Assembly: GCA_910587725.1 (NCBI GenBank)
Contig: CAJUNG010000049.1
Coordinates: 1-9,330 of the forward strand
Source of the DNA: an uncultured Bacilli bacterium
GTDB lineage: Bacteria; Bacillota_I; Bacilli_A; RF39; UBA660
DNA: 9,330 nt
Reading direction: 5' to 3'
The notes below the pieces were generated by a model that searched no databases, was not told the DNA's origin, and saw only the letters and a program-made list of their open reading frames with translations. A program made the position numbers and the translations under genes. Every line of letters begins with the position of its first letter. Positions within the stretch are counted from its first letter, which is position 1. This document shows, piece after piece, positions 1-6,282 of the stretch.

Positions 1-70
1 TCCTAAAATTTTCATCTTTTTATGTTACACGGGAACTTCTATTTTAATTCAAGCAAAAAGAAAAAATATA

Positions 71-99
71 TTGACGAATTTTTGGGAAAACGCTATAAT
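71..99 (+). promoter_or_regulatory. Sigma-A promoter of the ClpX-like ATPase gene
   Basis: TTGACG (71-76) and TATAAT (94-99) are separated by exactly 17 bases, a near-perfect vegetative promoter. Transcription would start near 106, giving a short leader that carries the ribosome binding site GAGGGGAG (113-120), 9 bases before the ATG at 130. The first 70 bases of the window show no other feature. Confidence 0.8.
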
Positions 100-129
100 A
101 AAAAACTATAACGAGGGGAGAAATCCAAA

Positions 130-2259
130 ATGGAGTTAAAAGAAAATAAAGAAGAATATTATGCGATTGAATTTGAAAGTATATTTATTGATGAAATCCT
201 AGTAATATATTATCCAATGAGAATAATTAAAGGAAGAAAAATCTATGATGAGAAAACTGATAAACAATATTTTCAAGATGAGTTAGATATTTGTTACGTT
301 GATATGGATTTAGATTATGTATTAGATGGGCAGATAACAAGAGGGCTTGTTGGATACACCATTTCAGGAAAAGATTTACAAAAAAAGTATCGAGAAGTGG
401 ATATGGTTGAGGCAAAAAAACAATATTATAATGAGTTTATAGGACAAGTCTATTTTGGCTATCGTTCTAAGGATAGCACTTTAGAAAAATTAGAAATCAA
501 AACTCTAGAAGTAGAAGATTTAATACAATTTATGAATGATTCTAAATCCGAAAAAACAAATTCCAATATAGCACTAATGGAAAATTCTGTTTCCCAACAA
601 TCACAGAATCAAACCTATGCAAGATTAATGACCTTAGGCGAAATGAACAAAATTCTAAATTCAGAAACGTTAGAAATGATGAAGGAAAAGCTAGAACAAA
701 TTTATTTTGATACAAAAATAAGAGCACAATTTATGGAAAGCGGAGAAACATCCATGAGCAAGGTTTTTGAAGAGGGAATTACAGTTAATGCCACTATCAT
801 AGAAAATTTCTATAAAGGATATAAGAGTAGTTTGATGAAGATTAGAGACATTCAGGTACTTTATCAACTGATTGATGACCTTGATGAATGTCTAATTGCC
901 CTAAACCTATTATTAGAGAAGAAAAAGATAGAGAAAAATAGAAAAGATTTTCCTTTTTCTGATGATGTCTTATCTACTTTATCCGACTGTTGTGCTAACT
1001 GGAAGAAAGAAGAAGACATTGATAGACTACAAAAGAAAATAGAAAGAGACATGTCTTGTTTAGAAGAAGAATTTATTACTTTAGCTCAGGAATACAATCA
1101 ATTATTGCAGGAAAAATCTAGCAAAAATGAAATAAAAAATAATATTCCCAAAGAATTACACCCTGCGAAAATTTATGAATTTTTAAGTCAAACTGTAATC
1201 GGCCAACATGAAGCAAAAAATGCCGTCATTTCAACTATGGTTAGAAATGAATTATTAAAGGGAAGTGAAAATAAAAATGTCTGTTTATTGATTGGACCAA
1301 CCGGAAGTGGGAAAACATTAATTGTTGAGACGATTAGTAAATATTTTGATAAACCTTCTGTATCCATTGATATGACACAACTTACTAAGCAAGGATATAA
1401 AGGAAGAAACCCCGAAGATTTTCTTTCTATGCTATTAATCAAGGCAAAAGGAGATAAGAAAAAAGCAGAAGAAGGAATTGTTATCTTTGATGAAATTGAT
1501 AAAATTAGATTGTCTGGAAGTGATAAGGATTGGGGAAAATCGATAATTGATATGCTTTTATCTTTTATCTCTGGAACGACCTATCAGATAAAATATAAGG
1601 ACGAAGAAGTATATTTCGATACTGCTCGATTGAGTATTTTTGCTACTGGTTCTTATGAAGAAATGATAAAGAAAATGACAAAGCAAGATGTAAGTAGATA
1701 TAAAAGTACAGAAATAGGGTTTATAAAAGAGCAGCCTAAAAAAGAGAAAACGGAAGATATCATTTATCCTAAAATTACAGATGAAGATTTAAGAAAATAT
1801 GGCAATATTCCTCGCGAATTACTTGGTCGAATTCCAATGATTGTACAGTTAAAAGGACATACTAAAGAAACACTAAAAAGGATTATTACAGAATCGAATT
1901 TAAGTGTATTAGTCGAAGAAGGAAAAATTTTTCAAATGTTTTCTGTAGAACTTCTTTATAATGATAATTATCTAGAAGAAGTTGCAAAAATGGCATTAAA
2001 GGAAGGAAAAGGAGCAAGAAGCTTAAAGAAAATCATCGAGTTTTCTATTCAAGAAGCAAGAATAGAAATGATGAATCATTATTTTGAAGGAAAAATGTAT
2101 AAAAGTGTTTTATTGACTGAAAAAGCAGTTCACAATCCTACAGAATGCATTTTTGAAAATTTAGACGGAAGTTTTCAGACTTTAAAAGAACTGAAAAATC
2201 AGGATGCAGAAGTTAAAATAGAGATAGAAAGACAAAAGAAAATTGGTGTTTACAATTAA
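130..2259 (+). CDS. ClpX-like AAA+ unfoldase/ATPase with a novel N-terminal region
   Basis: 709 residues. The C-terminal half (about 345-690) is a ClpX/HslU-type AAA+ module: VIGQ box at 356-359, Walker A GPTGSGKT at 389-396, pore-1 loop GYKG at 422-425, Walker B ending in D454-E455 within FDEIDKI, sensor-1 region FATGS near 504-508, an IGF tripeptide at 529-531, arginine finger R567 in LLGRIP and sensor-2 GAR at 628-630. ClpX rings unfold proteins and thread them into ClpP; IGF is the ClpP-docking tripeptide of ClpX. Residues 1-340 have no match I recognise: about 1-130 look mixed beta/alpha, and 165-335 look strongly helical, charged and probably coiled-coil. The paired CxxC zinc-finger motifs of ClpX are absent, and the protein is far longer than ClpX (about 420 residues). 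The pore-2 loop (about 484-496) lacks the RKH motif. The start is fixed by the GAGGGGAG site and the promoter at 71-99. The next gene has its own promoter, so this is probably transcribed alone. It could instead be a stand-alone remodelling ATPase that does not use ClpP. ATPase class is near certain; role is unknown. Confidence 0.9.
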   Translation: MELKENKEEYYAIEFESIFIDEILVIYYPMRIIKGRKIYDEKTDKQYFQDELDICYVDMDLDYVLDGQITRGLVGYTISGKDLQKKYREVDMVEAKKQYYNEFIGQVYFGYRSKDSTLEKLEIKTLEVEDLIQFMNDSKSEKTNSNIALMENSVSQQSQNQTYARLMTLGEMNKILNSETLEMMKEKLEQIYFDTKIRAQFMESGETSMSKVFEEGITVNATIIENFYKGYKSSLMKIRDIQVLYQLIDDLDECLIALNLLLEKKKIEKNRKDFPFSDDVLSTLSDCCANWKKEEDIDRLQKKIERDMSCLEEEFITLAQEYNQLLQEKSSKNEIKNNIPKELHPAKIYEFLSQTVIGQHEAKNAVISTMVRNELLKGSENKNVCLLIGPTGSGKTLIVETISKYFDKPSVSIDMTQLTKQGYKGRNPEDFLSMLLIKAKGDKKKAEEGIVIFDEIDKIRLSGSDKDWGKSIIDMLLSFISGTTYQIKYKDEEVYFDTARLSIFATGSYEEMIKKMTKQDVSRYKSTEIGFIKEQPKKEKTEDIIYPKITDEDLRKYGNIPRELLGRIPMIVQLKGHTKETLKRIITESNLSVLVEEGKIFQMFSVELLYNDNYLEEVAKMALKEGKGARSLKKIIEFSIQEARIEMMNHYFEGKMYKSVLLTEKAVHNPTECIFENLDGSFQTLKELKNQDAEVKIEIERQKKIGVYN

Positions 2260-2302
2260 GTAAAATAAGGAAAAATAAAATCACAAAGAAATGTTTTTTC
2301 TT

Positions 2303-2331
2303 TTTCCAAAAAGTTGATTTTGCGCTATAAT
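2303..2331 (+). promoter_or_regulatory. Promoter of the SDR gene
   Basis: A perfect TATAAT lies at 2326-2331. The hexamer 17 bases upstream is TTTCCA (2303-2308), a 4-of-6 match to the -35 consensus. The 105-base gap after the ATPase gene contains no clear terminator, so some read-through is possible. Confidence 0.6.
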
Positions 2332-2364
2332 TAAATAGAAAGCAAAATATAAGGAGGAAGAAAA

Positions 2365-3102
2365 ATGTTAGAAGGCAAAGTGGTAGTTGTAACTGGAGGA
2401 ACAAGAGGAATCGGCTTAGAAACTGTTCGGGTGATGAAAGAAAATCGGGCAGAAGTGATTCTTTTTGGTTCTAAAAAGGAAAGTGTCGATATGGCCATTT
2501 CTAAATTAAAAGAGGAAGGTTTAGAAGTAGAGGGGTATTATCCTAATTTAAATCAGTTAGAAGAAGTAAGTAGTGTATTTCAAAAAATCCAAGAAAAGTA
2601 TCAACATATTGATGTGTTGATTAACAATGCGGGAATTTCTGCAAATAAAAAAATAGAAGAAACTAGTGTTTCTGAATTTGAAAGTATTATTCAATTGAAT
2701 GTGAATGCTATGTTTACGGTAACAAAAGCAGTGCTTCCTTTCATGAAAGAAAATAAAAATGGTGTAATTCTAAATACTTCTTCTATGGTAAGTATTTATG
2801 GACAAAGTGCTGGTGTAGGATATCCGACAAGTAAATTTGCAGTCAATGGATTTACCAAATCTATGGCTCTTGAACTTGCTCCATTTGGTATTAGAGTAAA
2901 TGCTGTTGCACCAGGTATAACAAATACCGATATGGTAGCGAAACTACCTAAAGAGATGATTGAACCCCTAATTAAGACAATTCCCCTTGGTAGAATAGGT
3001 GAGCCAAGAGATATTGCAAATGCGTTTTTATTTTTAGCTAGTGATTTAGCAAGTTATATTACTGGAGTTATTTTATCTGTAGATGGTGCTGCTAGAAGTT
3101 AG
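2365..3102 (+). CDS. Short-chain dehydrogenase/reductase, FabG/BaiA-like
   Basis: 245 residues, the usual length for a classical SDR: a cytoplasmic NAD(P)-dependent oxidoreductase that interconverts a hydroxyl and a ketone. The Rossmann glycine motif TGGTRGIG is at 10-17, NNAG at 87-90, and the catalytic tetrad is N112, S140, Y153 and K157 (YPTSK). PGITNTDM follows near 188-195, and the C-terminus carries the usual FLASD and SVDGA motifs. Several stretches (TGGTRGIG, VGYP-SK, NTDM, LFLASDLAS, SVDGA) recall BaiA 3-alpha-hydroxysteroid dehydrogenases from memory, but 3-oxoacyl-ACP reductase (FabG) shares most of them. No bai or fatty-acid genes are nearby, so the substrate cannot be assigned. 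After the second beta strand it reads F34-G-S-K-K-E-S40, with lysines instead of acidic residues, which suggests NADP(H). The start is set by AAGGAGG (2351-2357), 7 bases before the ATG. No terminator follows directly; the transcript may run on to 3525. Confidence 0.93.
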   Translation: MLEGKVVVVTGGTRGIGLETVRVMKENRAEVILFGSKKESVDMAISKLKEEGLEVEGYYPNLNQLEEVSSVFQKIQEKYQHIDVLINNAGISANKKIEETSVSEFESIIQLNVNAMFTVTKAVLPFMKENKNGVILNTSSMVSIYGQSAGVGYPTSKFAVNGFTKSMALELAPFGIRVNAVAPGITNTDMVAKLPKEMIEPLIKTIPLGRIGEPRDIANAFLFLASDLASYITGVILSVDGAARS

Positions 3103-3116
3103 AAAATTAAAGATAA

Positions 3117-3487
3117 AATATAACTTTTCCAATATTTCATGGAGGAAGCATCTTCTCTTACACAACAGCAATAGTTCCTACTTCGATTATTGTTTATGGA
3201 AATACAGCAGTAAATGACAGTGTACCATCAAGTTACACAGCAACAGTATATGGGGCCAACAGCTCTAACCCATCAACTGCCAAAGGAAATAGTATTAATG
3301 GAACTTGGACACAACTATGGACTGGGACAATAAAAAAAGATAACTCAACTTCGATTACGAATAAAATTAATTTATCGACAACAACTGCTTTCAACTATAT
3401 TCGCATTCATTGTTCTTCGCACAATTCTAGAGCAAACGGATACTATACTTCATTAGCTTCGGAAAAGTAACGATAAATGGATATTAA
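3117..3487 (+). pseudogene. Decayed 3' end of a Ser/Thr/Asn-rich surface- or phage-tail-like protein gene
   Basis: This region holds no complete gene, but the frame starting at 3117 is open for 117 codons to a TAA at 3468-3470. It has no ATG and no ribosome binding site that could start it. The translation is rich in Ser, Thr, Asn and aromatic residues and has a beta-sandwich look, with pieces such as SYTATVYG, TWTQLWTGTI and FNYIRIHCSS, as in extracellular or tail-fibre C-terminal domains. Just before the stop, another frame (3458-3487) continues as FGKVTINGY followed by TAA; loss of one base near 3457-3459 (GCTTTCGG to GCTTCGG) would join the two frames. The terminator begins eight bases later, as expected for a true gene end. 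It therefore looks like a 5'-truncated, frameshifted remnant lying 14 bases after the SDR stop. Protein family not identified. Confidence 0.6.
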
Positions 3488-3494
3488 TTAAGAT

Positions 3495-3525
3495 GAGACA
3501 AGACGTCATTTCGTTTTGTCTTTTT
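3495..3525 (+). terminator. Rho-independent terminator after the surface-protein remnant
   Basis: GACAAGACG (3497-3505) pairs with CGTTTTGTC (3512-3520) over nine base pairs including one G-T, around a six-base loop, and is followed by T3521-3525. It would end both the remnant and any read-through from the SDR gene. Confidence 0.8.
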
Positions 3526-3555
3526 CATGGAAGAAAATATGGAAAACTTCATTAA

Positions 3556-3584
3556 TTTACTATCCGTATTATCCGTGTTATAAT
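3556..3584 (+). promoter_or_regulatory. Extended -10 promoter of the first XRE regulator, with a direct repeat in the spacer
   Basis: TGTTATAAT (3576-3584) is a perfect extended -10 element. TTTACT (3556-3561) is a weak -35 at a 17-base spacing. The heptamer TATCCGT occurs twice in this stretch (3561-3567 and 3570-3576), nine bases apart, so a protein bound there would cover the promoter. Autoregulation by the downstream HTH protein is an inference. Confidence 0.65.
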
Positions 3585-3613
3585 GGAATCAATGAGAAGG
3601 GAAGTGATTATCG

Positions 3614-4369
3614 ATGAATCCGGAAATTGTAGGGAAAAAACTTAGAATGCTTCGTCAACAAAGCAAACTTAGTCAACAACAATTTGCCATGAAATATGGA
3701 GTATCATGTCAAGCGGTAAGCAAATGGGAAACGGCTAGAAATCTTCCTGATATCTGGATATTAAAGAAAATTTGTGAAGACTATAATGTTGCACTAGATT
3801 ATTTTTTTTCCGATGAAGAAGATAAGATTACGCTAAATCAGGAATCAACAAAAAAACTTCCTAAAGAAAAAAGAACAAAATCGAAAAGAAAGCTTATCAT
3901 AGGATTATCGATAAGTAGTATAATTTTTGTCCTAATTCTTCTAGCACTTCTCATTTTTCATCCTAATCATGGAAAAGACTTTGAATTTAAAACCTTATCC
4001 ACCACTTGTAACAACTTTAACTTATATGGAAGTCTTGCTTTTAATCAACGAAAAACTTCTATTCATATATCCCATCTGACTTATTGTGGAAAAGAAGACG
4101 ACACCAAATACGAGAAAGTAGAATGTACACTATACGAAATGAATGATAAAACCAAAACAGAAATTAGTAAGTGTAGCTTGTCCGAAAATGTCCCTACGAC
4201 ATTAGATGAGTTTTTAAAGCATATTGAGTTTAATGTGAACCACTATGATAAAACCTGTAAATTATATAAAGAAAATAGCTTATACTTAGAGCTTGATGCA
4301 ATCGATAGTCAAGGCGAAATCAGTACGTTTAAAATTCCCCTTCAATTAGAAGAAAATTGTAAAAATTAG
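3614..4369 (+). CDS. Membrane-tethered XRE-family regulator with a cysteine-rich outer domain
   Basis: 251 residues. Residues 5-64 form an XRE/HTH_3 DNA-binding domain (GKKLRMLRQQSKLSQQQFA, VSCQAVSKWETARNLPD). A basic linker (about 84-93) precedes one transmembrane helix (about 94-115), which by the positive-inside rule puts the HTH in the cytoplasm and residues 116-251 outside. The outer domain is unfamiliar and carries six cysteines (C132, C158, C171, C187, C215, C249); such a number is unusual for an exported domain in low-GC Gram-positives and would allow three disulfides. The family usually acts as a transcription factor anchored in the membrane, relaying an envelope signal. The start ATG follows AGAAGGGAAGTG (3595-3606) and an extended -10 promoter. 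No terminator separates it from the thioredoxin-like gene 90 bases downstream, so the two may share a transcript. The HTH call is firm; the sensing role is inferred. Confidence 0.88.
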   Translation: MNPEIVGKKLRMLRQQSKLSQQQFAMKYGVSCQAVSKWETARNLPDIWILKKICEDYNVALDYFFSDEEDKITLNQESTKKLPKEKRTKSKRKLIIGLSISSIIFVLILLALLIFHPNHGKDFEFKTLSTTCNNFNLYGSLAFNQRKTSIHISHLTYCGKEDDTKYEKVECTLYEMNDKTKTEISKCSLSENVPTTLDEFLKHIEFNVNHYDKTCKLYKENSLYLELDAIDSQGEISTFKIPLQLEENCKN

Positions 4370-4373
4370 CAAG

Positions 4374-4400
4374 TTCAACCAGAAGTTGATAAATTCAACC
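4374..4400 (+). repeat. Repeated TTCAACC motif upstream of the thioredoxin-like gene
   Basis: TTCAACC occurs at 4374-4380 and again at 4394-4400, a 20-base period (about two helical turns). The inverse GTTGA (4385-4389) lies between and can pair with TCAAC (4375-4379) around a five-base loop. There is no T-tract, so it is not a terminator. It lies about 30 bases upstream of the next -10 element and could be an operator or activator site. Confidence 0.35.
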
Positions 4401-4428
4401 ATTCCGTGAATAGAAATACTCTACTTTT

Positions 4429-4437
4429 TGGTACAAT
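4429..4437 (+). promoter_or_regulatory. Possible extended -10 promoter of the thioredoxin-like gene
   Basis: TGGTACAAT fits an extended -10 (TGn followed by a TATAAT-like hexamer at 4432-4437). No good -35 box is found 17 bases upstream, so it may need an activator or be weak. AGAGGTGGAG (4444-4453) is the ribosome binding site. Confidence 0.5.
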
Positions 4438-4459
4438 AAAATTAGAGGTGGAGTTTACT

Positions 4460-5194
4460 ATGAATAATCATAAAAAAATACGAATGATATTATATGGACT
4501 TATAGGAGTAATATTTTTAGGAGGACTATTGTTTTTTGTATCCCAAAATAAAGAAAGCAAAGACGCATTAAAATTTAAAAAAGAATATGAAGAATTAAAT
4601 GGCACAATTCGAGAAAGCGATGGAGCAAAATATAATGAAGTAGAAATCCCTAAGGACAATCCGATGGTCTATGTAGATTGTGAACAGGCATTAGAGGTTT
4701 TAGAAAAAGAAAATGCCCTTCTTTATGTTGGAGCAGGTTGGTGTCCTTGGTGTAGAAATGCAGTTCCTGTACTAATTGAAGTTGCTAAGAAGAATGATAT
4801 TGATACGATTTATTATTTGAATTTAGATGATGAAAAATCGAATTTCGAAGTGCAGGATGGAAAACTTGTAAAAACAGTAAATGGAAGTAATGGATATTAT
4901 CAATTACTAGAAAAATTGGAAGAACATTTAACCGATTACAAAATTACGAGTGGAGAAGAAACGTTTGAAACCGGGGAAAAAAGAATTTACATGCCTTATG
5001 TTTTAGGAATTAGAAATAAGAAAATAGTAAAAGAACATGTAGGTACAGTATCCCTAGAAGAAGAACAAACCAAGTATCAACAGTTAACAGAAGAACAACG
5101 AAAAAAATTAGTAGAAATCTATCAAGAAATGGTGGATACCGTTTATAGAAAAGCAGCATACAATATCTGCGATTTTGAAAAGGGATGTGAATAG
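4460..5194 (+). CDS. Membrane-anchored thioredoxin-like protein (CPWC)
   Basis: 244 residues. A short basic N-terminus is followed by a single hydrophobic helix (about 8-27) without a lipobox, so it is probably an uncleaved anchor with the rest outside the cell. A thioredoxin fold spans about 70-205: strand ALLYVGAG, active site W94-C95-P-W-C98, and a likely cis-proline P179 in YMPYV. Such proteins reduce, oxidise or isomerise disulfides; the fold also resembles the bacteriocin-transport accessory family, but no bacteriocin genes are here. The helical C-terminus ends with an extra pair C237 and C243, and C74 is a fifth cysteine. The frame is open from a GTG at 4406, but the ATG at 4460 is chosen because it has the AGAGGTGGAG site 6 bases before it and directly yields a canonical signal anchor. 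It follows the cysteine-rich XRE regulator by 90 bases and is closed by its own terminator. Thioredoxin fold is confident; direction of redox chemistry and partner are not known. Confidence 0.88.
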   Translation: MNNHKKIRMILYGLIGVIFLGGLLFFVSQNKESKDALKFKKEYEELNGTIRESDGAKYNEVEIPKDNPMVYVDCEQALEVLEKENALLYVGAGWCPWCRNAVPVLIEVAKKNDIDTIYYLNLDDEKSNFEVQDGKLVKTVNGSNGYYQLLEKLEEHLTDYKITSGEETFETGEKRIYMPYVLGIRNKKIVKEHVGTVSLEEEQTKYQQLTEEQRKKLVEIYQEMVDTVYRKAAYNICDFEKGCE

Positions 5195-5216
5195 AAAAGA
5201 CAAAGTGTCTTTTTTT
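5195..5216 (+). terminator. Terminator of the XRE/thioredoxin-like unit
   Basis: AAAAGACA (5195-5202) pairs with TGTCTTTT (5206-5213) around a three-base loop, and T residues run from 5210 to 5216. The hairpin begins at the base after the TAG stop. Confidence 0.85.
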
Positions 5217-5265
5217 GTTTAAACACAAAAACCGTAATGAATGGTGAGATAATACAGATAAGATT

Positions 5266-5297
5266 AAAAAAACTTCCCCAAAAAGGTAAGTTTTTTT
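5266..5297 (-). terminator. Bidirectional-looking terminator of the ZIP transporter gene
   Basis: AAAAAAACTT (5266-5275) pairs with AAGTTTTTTT (5288-5297) around a 12-base centre in which CC and GG can also pair. On the minus strand the U-tract comes from 5266-5272. The stem starts directly next to the ZIP stop codon (5298-5300). The T-run on the plus strand (5291-5297) lets it also stop leftover transcription from the thioredoxin side. Confidence 0.8.
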
Positions 5298-6107
5298 CTA
5301 TCCAAGGGCAATATCGAGAATCATCATAATAGAAAAACCAATTAAAGTAAATAATGCCATTAAATCTTTCTTTTTGTTCGTCTGGCTTTCTGGAATTAGT
5401 TCCTCCACCACGACATAAATCATCGCACCGGCAGCAAAAGAAAGTAAAAAGGGAAGCATTGAACGCATCTTAATTACCAAAATTGCTCCGATAACTCCAG
5501 CAATGGGCTCTACAATTCCGCTTAATTGTCCTAAAAAGAAAGCTTTATTTCGGCTCATTCCTTCACGTCTTAAAGGCATACTAACAGCAGTTCCTTCCGG
5601 AAAATTTTGTAGACCAATACCAAGAGCAAGCGTCCAAGCCGCAGCAAGAGTTGCGCCATCGAGGCCATAAACGATGGAACCAAAAGCAACACCAACCGCC
5701 ATTCCTTCGGGAATATTATGAAGTGTGATAGAACTAACTAACATAAAACAACGTTTAAGACTAAACTTTTGCTTTGTACTTTTCTTTGGATGATGAGACT
5801 CATAAATATCATAAATCTTATCTCCAATAAATAACAGAATTCCTCCGGAGAAAAATCCTAAAAAGGTAATGAGCCAAGGATTTAATTCTAGATTCTCTGC
5901 CATAGTAATCGCTGGAGCAATTAGTGAGAAAAAAGAAGCCGCTATCATTACTCCGGCAGCAAATCCAAGCATACCATCCATCAAGTTTTTATTAATCGTT
6001 TTGAAAAAATATACTAAACTAGCGCCAATTGCCGTAATACTCCAAGTCAATAACGTGGCAAGAAATGCCTGTAAAATAGGATTTAGCGATAGAATATAAT
6101 CTAACAT
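5298..6107 (-). CDS. ZIP-family divalent metal transporter, GufA/ZupT-type
   Basis: 269 residues and about eight transmembrane helices. ZIP proteins bring Zn2+ (or Fe2+, Mn2+) into the cytoplasm. The metal-site signatures are present: H130-N-I-P-E134-G in helix 4 and Q167-N-F-P-E171-G in helix 5, as in the GufA subfamily, plus E200 in GIVEP of helix 6 and E235/E236 in VVEELIPE of helix 7. A hydrophilic cytoplasmic loop (about 100-118) contains HH and a run of lysines, typical of the loop between helices 3 and 4. The frame is open 13 codons further upstream, but the start at 6107 is chosen because AGGAGG (complement of 6115-6120) lies 7 bases before its ATG. It is transcribed alone and divergently from the second XRE regulator. 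I see no convincing sigma-A promoter or metal-regulator box on the minus strand between 6121 and 6260, so its control is open. Family certain; metal specificity is not. Confidence 0.95.
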   Translation of the reverse strand: MLDYILSLNPILQAFLATLLTWSITAIGASLVYFFKTINKNLMDGMLGFAAGVMIAASFFSLIAPAITMAENLELNPWLITFLGFFSGGILLFIGDKIYDIYESHHPKKSTKQKFSLKRCFMLVSSITLHNIPEGMAVGVAFGSIVYGLDGATLAAAWTLALGIGLQNFPEGTAVSMPLRREGMSRNKAFFLGQLSGIVEPIAGVIGAILVIKMRSMLPFLLSFAAGAMIYVVVEELIPESQTNKKKDLMALFTLIGFSIMMILDIALG

Positions 6108-6203
6108 AAAAAAACCTCCTCTATTCATAACGTATTCGAAAGTCATAAATAGAGATAGGCGTTTTTCCTAAGAATAGAAGAAAAAATGAATTTCTGAAAA
6201 ACA

Positions 6204-6232
6204 TTGACAAGAATATATGTTTGTAATAAAAT
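6204..6232 (+). promoter_or_regulatory. Upstream promoter (P1) of the second XRE regulator
   Basis: TTGACA (6204-6209) and TAAAAT (6227-6232) are 17 bases apart: a perfect -35 and a 5-of-6 -10. A transcript from here would have a leader of about 105 bases including the palindrome at 6283-6300. Confidence 0.65.
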
Positions 6233-6282
6233 GGATTTGTCTAAAAATCTTACGATATGATTAATGAGGAATCAGCAACAAG

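Noticed and set aside
130..2259. Calling the ATPase plain ClpX
   Set aside because: It lacks the zinc domain, the RKH loop and the normal length; naming it clpX would hide these differences.
3139..3174. Short ATG frame at the start of the surface-protein remnant
   Set aside because: It is in a different frame, only 11 codons long, and cannot start the open remnant.
4406..4459. GTG start at 4406 that would add 18 residues to the thioredoxin-like protein
   Set aside because: It has no ribosome binding site, lies upstream of the likely promoter, and would put a polar stretch before a canonical signal anchor. ATG 4460 has a good site.
5869..6099. 76-codon plus-strand frame opposite the ZIP gene
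   Set aside because: It is antisense to conserved transmembrane coding sequence, with no ribosome binding site or recognisable domain.
6108..6146. Upstream start adding 13 residues to the ZIP transporter
   Set aside because: The extension contains the complement of the strong AGGAGG site that serves the ATG at 6107, and it is not expected in ZIP proteins.
6121..6260. Metal-regulator (Fur/Zur-like) box or promoter for the ZIP gene
   Set aside because: No sequence there matches a convincing palindrome or a -35/-10 pair on the minus strand.
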